From positions 186,001 through 250,000 of the forward strand of contig JAULAW010000013.1 of the NCBI GenBank assembly GCA_032654645.1: 64,000 bases of DNA, given 5' to 3'. Position numbers and translations under genes: made by a program. The DNA comes from CAITJF01 sp032654645 (GTDB lineage Bacteria; Pseudomonadota; Gammaproteobacteria; Burkholderiales; Gallionellaceae). The notes beneath the pieces were generated by a model. It did not search any database. It saw only the letters and a list, made by a program, of their open reading frames with translations, and was not told the DNA's origin. Positions 35,682-43,210 of the stretch are shown here, one piece after another. How positions within the stretch are numbered: the stretch's first letter is position 1; each line of letters starts with the position of its first letter.

Positions 35682-37175
35682 ATGGATGCGAACCCGCCTG
35701 CCACACCGAAGAAATGGCCCAAGCCCAGACGCTTCGACCGCAACCTGGTGGTCATCGGCGCGGGGGCAGCGGGCCTGGTCACCGCCTACATCGCCGCCGC
35801 CGTTAAGTCCAAGGTAAGTCTCATCGAAAAACACAAGATGGGTGGCGACTGTCTCAACACCGGCTGCGTGCCGTCGAAGGCGTTGATCCGGACGGCGAAA
35901 CTGCTCTCCCACATCCGGCGGGCCAAGGAGTTCGGCATCCGCAACGCAAAAGCCGAGTTTGATTTCGCCGAGGTCATGGAGCGTGTGCAGCGCATAGTCA
36001 AGGCCGTCGAGCCGCATGATTCAGCCGAGCGATACGCGGCGCTTGGGGTTGATTGCATCCTTGGCGAAGCCAGGATCACATCACCGTACACGGTGGACAT
36101 AAAGACTGAAAATGGGACAAGAACGCTGACGACCCGTTCCATCGTCATCGCCGCCGGCGCCCGGCCTTTTGTTCCGCCGATTCCGGGCCTTGATGAGATC
36201 GGCTATCTCACTTCGGACACGGTGTGGAATCTGCGGCAACTGCCGCGCCGGCTTCTCGTCATGGGCGGCGGGCCGATCGGTTGCGAGCTCGCGCAATGCT
36301 TCGCCCGACTCGGGGCGCAGGTCACGCAGGTGGAGATGCTACCCCGGATTATGTTCCGCGAAGATCCCGATATCTCCGGCATGGTGATGCAATCCTTCAA
36401 AGCGGAAGGCATCGATATGCGTCTTGGGCATAAAGCCAAACGGTTCGTGGTCGAGAGCGGCGAGAAGATACTGATTGCCGAGCACGATGGCATCGAGGTG
36501 CCAATCCCGTTCGACGCCGTGCTGGTTGCCGTGGGGCGACTCGCGAACACGACCGGCTACGGACTGGAGGAGCTCGGCATTTCGACGACCAGGAGCGGCA
36601 CGGTGGAAACCAATGGCTACCTGCAGACGATCTACCCGAATATTTATGCCTGCGGCGATGTCGCCGGGCCATACCAGTTCACCCACGCCGCCGCGCACCA
36701 GGCCTGGTACGTTGCCGTGAATGCCCTGTTCGGACACTTCAGGAAGTTCAAGGTGGACTATTCGGTGATGCCCTGGGCCACATTCACCGATCCCGAAGTG
36801 GCAAGGGTCGGATTGAACGAGACCGAAGCAAGGGAGAAGAATATTCCGTATGAGGTCAGCGTCTTCCAGCTTGACGGCCTGGATCGCGCCATCGTCGATG
36901 GCGAGGCACGGGGCCTCGTCAAGGTGCTGACCGTTCCCGGAAAGGACCGTATCCTCGGGGTGACTATCCTGGGCGAATGCGCGGGCGATGTGATCGCCGA
37001 ATTCGTGATGGCGATGCGGCAAGGCATCGGCCTCAGCCGGATTCTCGGCACCATCCACATCTATCCGACACTGGCGGAGGCGAACAAGTATGCGGCCGGT
37101 GTCTGGAAGAAGGCGCATGCGCCGGAAGGCCTGCTCAAATGGGTGGAGCGCTATCACGCCTGGATGAGGCGCTGA
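35682..37175 (+). CDS. MerA-like FAD-dependent pyridine nucleotide-disulfide oxidoreductase
   Basis: 497 residues. FAD-binding GAGAAGLVTAY near 30, redox disulfide GGDCLNTGCVPSKAL near 60-75, NAD(P)-binding GGGPIGCELAQCFARLG near 195, and a C-terminal dimerisation domain with HIYPTLAEANKYAAG. Lacks the heavy-metal domain and C-terminal Cys pair of true mercuric reductases. In many genomes it goes with TVP38 proteins. AAGGGGAAAG gives a good ribosome site. Substrate unknown. Confidence 0.88.
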   Translation: MDANPPATPKKWPKPRRFDRNLVVIGAGAAGLVTAYIAAAVKSKVSLIEKHKMGGDCLNTGCVPSKALIRTAKLLSHIRRAKEFGIRNAKAEFDFAEVMERVQRIVKAVEPHDSAERYAALGVDCILGEARITSPYTVDIKTENGTRTLTTRSIVIAAGARPFVPPIPGLDEIGYLTSDTVWNLRQLPRRLLVMGGGPIGCELAQCFARLGAQVTQVEMLPRIMFREDPDISGMVMQSFKAEGIDMRLGHKAKRFVVESGEKILIAEHDGIEVPIPFDAVLVAVGRLANTTGYGLEELGISTTRSGTVETNGYLQTIYPNIYACGDVAGPYQFTHAAAHQAWYVAVNALFGHFRKFKVDYSVMPWATFTDPEVARVGLNETEAREKNIPYEVSVFQLDGLDRAIVDGEARGLVKVLTVPGKDRILGVTILGECAGDVIAEFVMAMRQGIGLSRILGTIHIYPTLAEANKYAAGVWKKAHAPEGLLKWVERYHAWMRR

Positions 37176-37384
37176 GCGCGAGCGCGGCAGGAGATAGTTT
37201 CACCTCGCCACTCCCGATGGTGATCAAATTTTGTGTTTGGAGTTTTGCGGCCTCAATAATATTCGGCAAGGTTACCAAGGTACTGCAATCACTCGCAGAT
37301 TTTGTACTTCCCCTGCTACAACGTGTATGGTTTACGGTCGCGTAACATGGTGACCGCGCGGTCAGGCAGCGCAATCAGCACCCG

Positions 37385-37412
37385 AAAAAAAGCCCGCCAA
37401 GGGTAGCGGGCC
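37385..37412 (-). terminator. Rho-independent terminator after the FadL-type gene
   Basis: On the minus strand, GGCCCGCTACCC-TTGGCGGGC is followed by TTTTTTT. The stem and U tract lie about 30 nt past the stop of the porin gene. Confidence 0.85.
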
Positions 37413-37440
37413 AGGGAGAATTATTCTTAATGTTAGCGGT

Positions 37441-38775
37441 TTAAAGCTTCCAGCCGTAGGCGATGCCTATGGAGTCTTGGCGCATCTTCAGGGTTTCCGT
37501 GCCGCCGACGCCGAGTAGTGACGTGACCGACGGGCCGGTCACCGAGTTGCTGAAGGCGTGCATGTAGGATACCGTCAGCTCCGACTTGTTAGCCAGCGTC
37601 CAAGTGGTGCCGAGCGTAAGGTGCTGCTCTACCACCCCCGGCGCAAGGATATTGAAGGTCACGTCGTTCATGGTGTCGCCACGCACCGGCGATTTGCCGT
37701 AGTTATAACCGGCACGCAGCACAAGGTTGTTGCTATATTCGTATTCGACGCCAAGTTTATATACCGTCTGGTTGCGCCACTTGAAGCCTGAGCCGTTGGT
37801 CGAGCCGAGTCCGTTTGCCGGCGGTGCGACAAGACTATTGCTGACAGCGTTGGCGATGGACTTCACGTCCGAGTAGTTAATCTGCTGAATATCGAAGGCG
37901 ACAGTCGTCTTCGGTGTAGCCTTTACCGCTATGCCAATGTTGTAGTTCTCGGGGATATCGAAGTCGCCGCCCTCGGCGAACAAGCCCTTGTATTTGTTGA
38001 AGGCACTCATGCGCATCTTGGTCGAATAGGCTGCGCCCACGCTAACGGTATCGGACAATTTGCCAAGCCAGCCTATGCGCACGCCCCAACCTGTCGAGTC
38101 ATCGTAGCCCTTATTGGTGACATTGCCGGGGCTGCCGGAAAATCCCAGTTCGTCGAATGCTTGCAAGCCGTCAACCTTGAATTTTTGGTAGCCAAACAAT
38201 GGAGATATTCCCACCGAATTACTCTCGTTGACTTTATAGGAGGCCGTCGGCGCGATGATGAGCTGCATCAAATCCACACCCAGCTTGCCGCAGCCAAACA
38301 GGATGTTCGCCGGCGCACCCGCACAGGAAGGCGCGAACGCCGCCGCGCCCGCCCCGCCGTTGAGTCCCGGGCTGTAATCGGTATTCATGCCACCGTTGCC
38401 ATAGACGGTCACGCCAAGCGAGAGATTCGGGTTGATCAACTTGTTGTAGCCGAACTCGGGTATGAGGAAATAATTCGAGCCGCTCTCGGACGTGCCATCG
38501 TAAACCCCGCCAAAACCAGTGCTGCCTTGACGGCTGACACTGCGCTTCGGCATGAACAGATCAACGCCGATATCCAGCCGGTCACCTACCCACACCATGC
38601 TGGCCGGATTGTTTGCTCCGCCGAAGGTGTCATTAGCCATTGCCGTAGCAGCACCGCCCATGCCTTTGGCTTTCATCCCGTAGCCGTGTGAAAAATAGCC
38701 GTTAGTCGCATGTGCAAGTGGTGATGCCATCACGCCAACGGCAAACATCGAAACAACTATTTTCTTTACCTTCAT
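37441..38775 (-). CDS. OmpP1/FadL/TodX-family outer-membrane transport protein
   Basis: 444 residues with signal peptide (MKVKKIVVSMFAVGVMASPLAHA), the FadL N-terminal hatch motif (TNGYFSHGYGMKAKGMGGAA, then ANDTFGGANNPASM) and a barrel ending in an aromatic-containing strand (GIAYGWKL). The family moves hydrophobic molecules across the outer membrane. Its place beside tusA/dsrE2 and fccB makes uptake of a hydrophobic sulfur species conceivable, but that is speculation. Downstream terminator at 37385-37412. Confidence 0.92.
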   Translation of the reverse strand: MKVKKIVVSMFAVGVMASPLAHATNGYFSHGYGMKAKGMGGAATAMANDTFGGANNPASMVWVGDRLDIGVDLFMPKRSVSRQGSTGFGGVYDGTSESGSNYFLIPEFGYNKLINPNLSLGVTVYGNGGMNTDYSPGLNGGAGAAAFAPSCAGAPANILFGCGKLGVDLMQLIIAPTASYKVNESNSVGISPLFGYQKFKVDGLQAFDELGFSGSPGNVTNKGYDDSTGWGVRIGWLGKLSDTVSVGAAYSTKMRMSAFNKYKGLFAEGGDFDIPENYNIGIAVKATPKTTVAFDIQQINYSDVKSIANAVSNSLVAPPANGLGSTNGSGFKWRNQTVYKLGVEYEYSNNLVLRAGYNYGKSPVRGDTMNDVTFNILAPGVVEQHLTLGTTWTLANKSELTVSYMHAFSNSVTGPSVTSLLGVGGTETLKMRQDSIGIAYGWKL

Positions 38776-38847
38776 GAAAAATCTCCCTGATTGATTGATG
38801 AAACAAACCTACACTCTACTGCTGCACGGCTGTAGCAATTCGCCATC

Positions 38848-39318
38848 TCAAACAAACAGGCAGATGTCGGTATCTCCCGCAAACCCCAAAAACATGGCCG
38901 CGCCGCCGTATTCGATGTTGTCGATAAATTCGCTCTTGTCGAATTCGAACAGGTCAACAGTCATCTGGCAGGCGATAAATTTCACTTCTGCTTCCAGGCA
39001 CAAATCGCGCAGCTCTTGCAGCGAAGCTACACCATGCTTCTTGAGTTTTTGCTTCATCATCATGGTTGCCATGGATTCCATTCCGGGCAGCATCTGCACC
39101 ATCACCGGCATCGACACGGGCATCGGCATGGCCGGGTTGGCCAGCGGGCTGATCATCACGCTGGACAAATCCTTGCGCAGCAACTGCAATCCGTAGAAAG
39201 TAAAGAAAACCTGAACCTCATAACCCAAAGCGGCGGCGGTTGAGGCGAGGATGAATGGCGGATACGCCATGTCCAGCGTACCTTTGGTGGCAATGATTGC
39301 CATTTTTTTAGTGCTCAT
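38848..39318 (-). CDS. DsrE2-like DsrE/DsrF family sulfur protein
   Basis: 156 residues. DsrE fold start (MSTKKMAIIATKGTLDMAYPP) and conserved Cys positions (LRDLCLEAEVKFIACQMTV near 107-120). A Met/Pro-rich segment in the middle (LANPAMPMPVSMPVMVQMLP) is typical of DsrE2-type proteins. DsrE2 genes commonly stand next to tusA and take part in sulfur transfer in oxidisers, as here. Distinct from dsrE at 20800-21159. Confidence 0.85.
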   Translation of the reverse strand: MSTKKMAIIATKGTLDMAYPPFILASTAAALGYEVQVFFTFYGLQLLRKDLSSVMISPLANPAMPMPVSMPVMVQMLPGMESMATMMMKQKLKKHGVASLQELRDLCLEAEVKFIACQMTVDLFEFDKSEFIDNIEYGGAAMFLGFAGDTDICLFV

Positions 39319-39353
39319 GCTTCCCCCATTGTGTATGGTTTCAGTAAAGTCAC

Positions 39354-39581
39354 TTATTTCTTTTTCATGAAAAAAGTGTATTTCCCGTTTGACTCGTCAG
39401 TAGATAACAAGGCATTGCCGGTCTGATCGGCAAATGCTTGCATGTCCTTCACTGAGCCACTATCCGTCGCGAGCACTTTGAGCACTTGCCCGGAAGCCAT
39501 ATCGGCGAGCGCCTTTTTGGTTTTCAGGATAGGTAAAGGACAGGACATACCGCTGGCATCAAATTCTTTATCAAAGTTCAT
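39354..39581 (-). CDS. tusA: TusA-family sulfur carrier
   Basis: 75 residues from MNFDKEFDASGMSCPLPILK; GGAG lies just upstream. The Cys-Pro-Leu-Pro active motif is at residues 14-17. TusA receives persulfide sulfur (from rhodaneses or IscS) and passes it to DsrEFH or DsrE2. Located just upstream of the dsrE2-like gene and behind paired boxes at 39691-39730, so the two probably form one transcript. Confidence 0.93.
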   Translation of the reverse strand: MNFDKEFDASGMSCPLPILKTKKALADMASGQVLKVLATDSGSVKDMQAFADQTGNALLSTDESNGKYTFFMKKK

Positions 39582-39690
39582 GATTCTCCACTCCCACAAA
39601 TTATTAAAGTTACCGCAGAAACCAGAATCGTTATTGCTCTGGAAAAAACGTATGGGAAACATTATAAGAATAATCAGGCTACATGCGTCC

Positions 39691-39730
39691 ATACCCATGA
39701 AGGGTGTCCGAGATAACCCATTGGAGTTAC
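39691..39730 (-). promoter_or_regulatory. Paired dyad boxes upstream of tusA-dsrE2
   Basis: ATACCCATGAAGGGTGTC (39691-39708) and ATAACCCATTGGAGTTAC (39713-39730). Preceded by GCGTCC exactly as in the soxY copy; the shared run is GCGTCCATACCCA. They lie 110-149 nt upstream of the tusA start. Confidence 0.65.
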
Positions 39731-39811
39731 CTTTCAAACCCCGGTGTTTTTGAGGCACAACTTGGTTGGTCGTAACTGATGGGCGCTACTTATTGCGCCC
39801 GATAGTCGGAT

Positions 39812-40318
39812 TCATAGATCGCCGTTGCTGGCAGCCAGCATCATGTCCTTCATGGCATTCATGACTCGTTCGGCATTTTTGCGTATATCCGCCGGCAACA
39901 CGCGTATCATCGCCTCGTCCATCATCATGGAGATAACCCAGCGCTTGCCCTGAGCATCTTCCACCATGGCGATCCGACAAGGCATAAAGGAGATCATTAA
40001 AGGGTCGGTGGCAATCATCTGCTGCGCCGTGAGGCCATCGCAAAAACTGAAAATTTCCATGCGCTTGGCAGGCTTTCCCGTCAGCGCTTCAATTTCCTTG
40101 TACAGAGGGCTGGCGCCGACAAACTTGAGGTTGTGCTGATTGGCCCGCAGCTTGAGCGAATCCACCGCATCATCAAAGCTGACCCCATCCCGAATCTGGA
40201 CGCGCGCAATTTGTACTTTCATATTCGTATATGAAAGTGTAGGTGCGGGTGATGCCGCCATCGCCGTATTCAAGACGATGGCAAGCAACAAGAGCAGGAG
40301 GTATCGAATTTTGTGCAT
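39812..40318 (-). CDS. Secreted DUF302-family protein
   Basis: 168 residues from MHKIRYLLLLLLAIVLNTAMA (signal peptide); an upstream start at 40345 adds nine residues. The body carries the DUF302 pattern (EIFSFCDGLTAQQMIATDP, MPCRIAMVEDAQGK). Function of the family is unknown; members are often found beside sulfur-oxidation genes. Follows fccB on the same strand. Confidence 0.82.
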   Translation of the reverse strand: MHKIRYLLLLLLAIVLNTAMAASPAPTLSYTNMKVQIARVQIRDGVSFDDAVDSLKLRANQHNLKFVGASPLYKEIEALTGKPAKRMEIFSFCDGLTAQQMIATDPLMISFMPCRIAMVEDAQGKRWVISMMMDEAMIRVLPADIRKNAERVMNAMKDMMLAASNGDL

Positions 40319-40400
40319 GTTCGTTCTAAGAAATCCTCCGCTCACGAGTCAACTTACCCACTGTAAACGGAGGAATTTTCAAGCTGCTGGACTGGCTAAC

Positions 40401-41678
40401 TTAAAGCAACACATCGCTCAGGATATTCTTGAGCCAATAGTTGGCCATCATCCCTTCTATTTCTGAACGCTTGCCCGAAACACCGCCACCATCCGCTGCG
40501 ATCATTGCCTGTTTTTCCGCGTTGAAACGGTAAACATGGGCTACATGCACCGCTTCATTGTTGCTCACCATGCTATAGCAGGTATTGGCGATAGCAGGGC
40601 TAGGATCCGGCTGCCGGCCTTGCATCAACTCGATAATGGCCGCAGCACAAACTTTCGCTTGTGAAGTGGCCAAATGGCCGGATTTCGGAAGCGCCGCCGA
40701 AACCGAATCGCCGATGACATGGATTTTCTTGTGCACTTTGGATTCGTAACTTAAGAAGTCCACCGCACACCAACGATTGTCCACATTTACCACGCCTGCG
40801 ATGCTGGCCACGGCACCAGCCTTCATCGGAGGAATAATATTTAGCACATCAGCTTTTACATCTTCAAACTCGGTTTTGAGAGTTTTACCGGCCACATTCA
40901 CCTGTTTCACCTCGGCGTTGGCATGATAATCCACCAAGCCGGGATAGAGCTCGTTCCACGCCGCCGTAAAGAGGCCTTTTTTCGAGACGATCTCGGGGTT
41001 GGCATCCAGGATCAGCACCTTGGATTTAGGCTTATTGTTTTTCAGATAGTAGGCCACCTGACAAGCACGCTCATAAGGCCCTGGCGGACAGCGGTACGGT
41101 GCTTTGGGGATGCTGAGCGCAAAAACACCTCCGTCATTCATGGACTCCAGTTGCTTTCTCAGCATTGTTGTCTGTGCACCGGCTTTCCATGCGTGCGGAA
41201 CACTCTCATCCGCAATTTTGGCATTGAGCCCTTCAATTTTGTCGAACATGAAATCTACACCCGGTGCGATGATCAACCGGTCATAGCTGAGATACCCATT
41301 CGCCAGCGAGACGGTTTGTTTTTGCGGGTCAATTGCCGTAACCTCTCCTTGCACCAGGTTGATACCGTATTTACTTTTCAAGGTGTCGTAGTTTTGCGTG
41401 AGATCTGCAATGGTCCGGCTACCGCTCAACACGGTATTGCTCATTGGGCAGGATATGAACACCGGGTTGCGCTCGATCAGCACCACATCAATCTTGTTTT
41501 CACTCCACATGCGGATATGCTTGGCTGCTGTAGCGCCGCCAAAACCGCCTCCCACGATAACAACGCGCTGGCCTTTTTTCTTGACAATTTCACTGGCAGA
41601 AGTTGCACACCCCGGAAATGCGCCTACCACAATCCCGGCTGCGCTAAGCTTCAAAAAATCACGACGATTTAAAGACAT
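40401..41678 (-). CDS. fccB: Flavocytochrome c sulfide dehydrogenase, flavoprotein subunit
   Basis: 425 residues. Twin-arginine signal (NRRDFLKLSAAG) ending in a possible lipobox (AFPGC). FAD-binding VVIVGGGFGGATAAKHI near 40-55; redox Cys in VFISCPMSNTV and in GPYERACQVAYYL near 205, as in FccB/SoxF. It oxidises sulfide to sulfur or polysulfide and passes electrons to a cytochrome c, probably the one encoded just upstream (41726-42043). Confidence 0.92.
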   Translation of the reverse strand: MSLNRRDFLKLSAAGIVVGAFPGCATSASEIVKKKGQRVVIVGGGFGGATAAKHIRMWSENKIDVVLIERNPVFISCPMSNTVLSGSRTIADLTQNYDTLKSKYGINLVQGEVTAIDPQKQTVSLANGYLSYDRLIIAPGVDFMFDKIEGLNAKIADESVPHAWKAGAQTTMLRKQLESMNDGGVFALSIPKAPYRCPPGPYERACQVAYYLKNNKPKSKVLILDANPEIVSKKGLFTAAWNELYPGLVDYHANAEVKQVNVAGKTLKTEFEDVKADVLNIIPPMKAGAVASIAGVVNVDNRWCAVDFLSYESKVHKKIHVIGDSVSAALPKSGHLATSQAKVCAAAIIELMQGRQPDPSPAIANTCYSMVSNNEAVHVAHVYRFNAEKQAMIAADGGGVSGKRSEIEGMMANYWLKNILSDVLL

Positions 41679-41725
41679 GTTGTACTCCTTATATTTTTGG
41701 TTGCACCGTGTGCCTGAGATTTTTA

Positions 41726-42043
41726 CTAGCGTTTTTGTGCGGCAAAGAAATCGGCCAATTTTTCGAATTCTTCGTCACTATATCCCTTGGCGTGATGATG
41801 CATCACCGTGGCAGGGCGAGCGCCGGACTTAAAGTCCTTCATTTGGCTGACGAAGAGCGCCTTATCCATCCCTGCTAAAACAGGCATGCCTCCCGCATTG
41901 TTGCCGTTGGTGCCGTGGCAGGCGGCGCAGGAAGCGGAAAGATTGCGTGCATGGACATCGGCCTCCGCATGAGCAACTGCGGAGAATATCAACAGCCCAA
42001 TGGTGCCGACGATGGTGTGTATATGATGCTGAATTATTTTCAT
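41726..42043 (-). CDS. Periplasmic monoheme cytochrome c, probable FccA-type partner
   Basis: 105 residues with signal peptide ending near AVAHA. One heme motif CAACH and a Met ligand candidate in GGMPVLAGM, as in class I c-type cytochromes of the c553/FccA kind. Located directly upstream of fccB, and thus its likely electron acceptor; only one heme, whereas some FccA have two. Confidence 0.9.
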   Translation of the reverse strand: MKIIQHHIHTIVGTIGLLIFSAVAHAEADVHARNLSASCAACHGTNGNNAGGMPVLAGMDKALFVSQMKDFKSGARPATVMHHHAKGYSDEEFEKLADFFAAQKR

Positions 42044-42167
42044 AGACCCTCCTTGTGTTTAAATAATAATGACTCTACACGACATCAACCGTCCCTCTAA
42101 AGCGGCAGAACAACTCTTAAACTCTGCCAACATGCCACGGGCAAGAACTTTCGCCCAATATCGCCTG

Positions 42168-42479
42168 TCAGCCGATATCCACTTCATCAAGGCGGCTGTC
42201 GCCCTTGTTATCTATCCAATATACCGAAACCTTTTCACCCTGCTTGCCGCCCTTGAATCGGAAAACCAGATAGGGATTTTTTGAAACAGCCGTGCCGAAC
42301 TGACATTCCAGCGCGACTTTATCATTGTGCCGTACTTTCACCTCGGTGATGTACCAAGCCGGAACAATATTTCCCGCTTCATCCTTGCGTCGGCCAGTTT
42401 CCATTTCATGCTGCATAAGGATTTTGACTTCAGTTTCGCCGTCCTTGACAGAGGCGCGGATCTTGGTTGGGCCGCTCAT
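42168..42479 (-). CDS. soxZ: SoxZ, sulfur-oxidation carrier subunit
   Basis: 103 residues, the usual SoxZ size, with the beta-sandwich pattern (PTKIRASVKDGETEVKILMQHEMETG, LVFRFKGGKQGEKVSV). No signal peptide, since it is exported bound to SoxY. Follows soxY by about 100 nt. Confidence 0.94.
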   Translation of the reverse strand: MSGPTKIRASVKDGETEVKILMQHEMETGRRKDEAGNIVPAWYITEVKVRHNDKVALECQFGTAVSKNPYLVFRFKGGKQGEKVSVYWIDNKGDSRLDEVDIG

Positions 42480-42583
42480 TATTATCTTTGTCCTTGTCTG
42501 ATTAAACTCCCAGCCACCCCATTAGTTTGCCAAAGTAATGTAAAGGCTGGTTATAGTTGAACGATAGCCGAGCATCCGATCAC

Positions 42584-43063
42584 TTAGCCGCAACCGCCCT
42601 GAACAATTTTGACTTCTCTGGAGGCACGATAGAACTTCCCGCCAGCCTTCACCAGCACGATGACCATGGCAGTCTGAGCCATCTTGATGCGGGTGGTGAT
42701 AACGCCTTCTGTTCCTTCAGGCAAGATAAAGTTAGCTGAAAGCATACTGGGGTTTTTGTCCACCAGTATGGAAATTTGTTCGGTGTGCGGGAGAGAGCTG
42801 GTTACTGTGACAGGTACAAATGCGCCGTTTTCAGCAGTTTCAGGTGCGGAGAGATGGATAGCTGTACTGCTTTCCGCAGTAACGACACCCAATGCATCGA
42901 GTGCTTCATTCATGGTTTTGGCATCGAAAGCGTGAATATTTCTCTCTGCCCACGCGGTTCCAGATTGAACCAGGCCCACTGCTGCAAGAACCCCCAATAA
43001 TCCGAGGCTACCCCCCGCCTTGAGTACACTGCGTCGTCCCAAGTTTACTTCTGTGTTCATCAA
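42584..43063 (-). CDS. soxY: SoxY, periplasmic thiosulfate-sulfur carrier
   Basis: 159 residues with a Tat-type signal (GRRSVLKAGGSLG). The C-terminal swinging arm ends KIVQGGCG, with the substrate-binding Cys at the second-last position. With SoxZ it carries sulfur intermediates in the periplasm. soxB, soxXA and soxCD are not in this window, so it may serve FccB here or a distant Sox set. Heads the run soxY-soxZ-cytochrome-fccB; boxes at 43149-43188. Confidence 0.95.
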   Translation of the reverse strand: MMNTEVNLGRRSVLKAGGSLGLLGVLAAVGLVQSGTAWAERNIHAFDAKTMNEALDALGVVTAESSTAIHLSAPETAENGAFVPVTVTSSLPHTEQISILVDKNPSMLSANFILPEGTEGVITTRIKMAQTAMVIVLVKAGGKFYRASREVKIVQGGCG

Positions 43064-43148
43064 ATCCCCCTCGCTTTAGAGATTCGCAGATTCAATATGG
43101 AAGAAATCCTATGCTGCTATTATAGGTATAACCAGCCTGCAAGCGTCC

Positions 43149-43188
43149 ATACCCACTAAGAGTTCAAAAAATAACCCGTTAGAGTTAT
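43149..43188 (-). promoter_or_regulatory. Paired dyad boxes upstream of soxY
   Basis: ATACCCACTAAGAGTTCA (43149-43166) and ATAACCCGTTAGAGTTAT (43171-43188). The second is the best match in the window, with fully complementary outer arms ATAAC/GTTAT. They lie 86-125 nt upstream of the soxY start. Confidence 0.65.
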
Positions 43189-43210
43189 TTCTAAGCTTAA
43201 CATCAATTTA

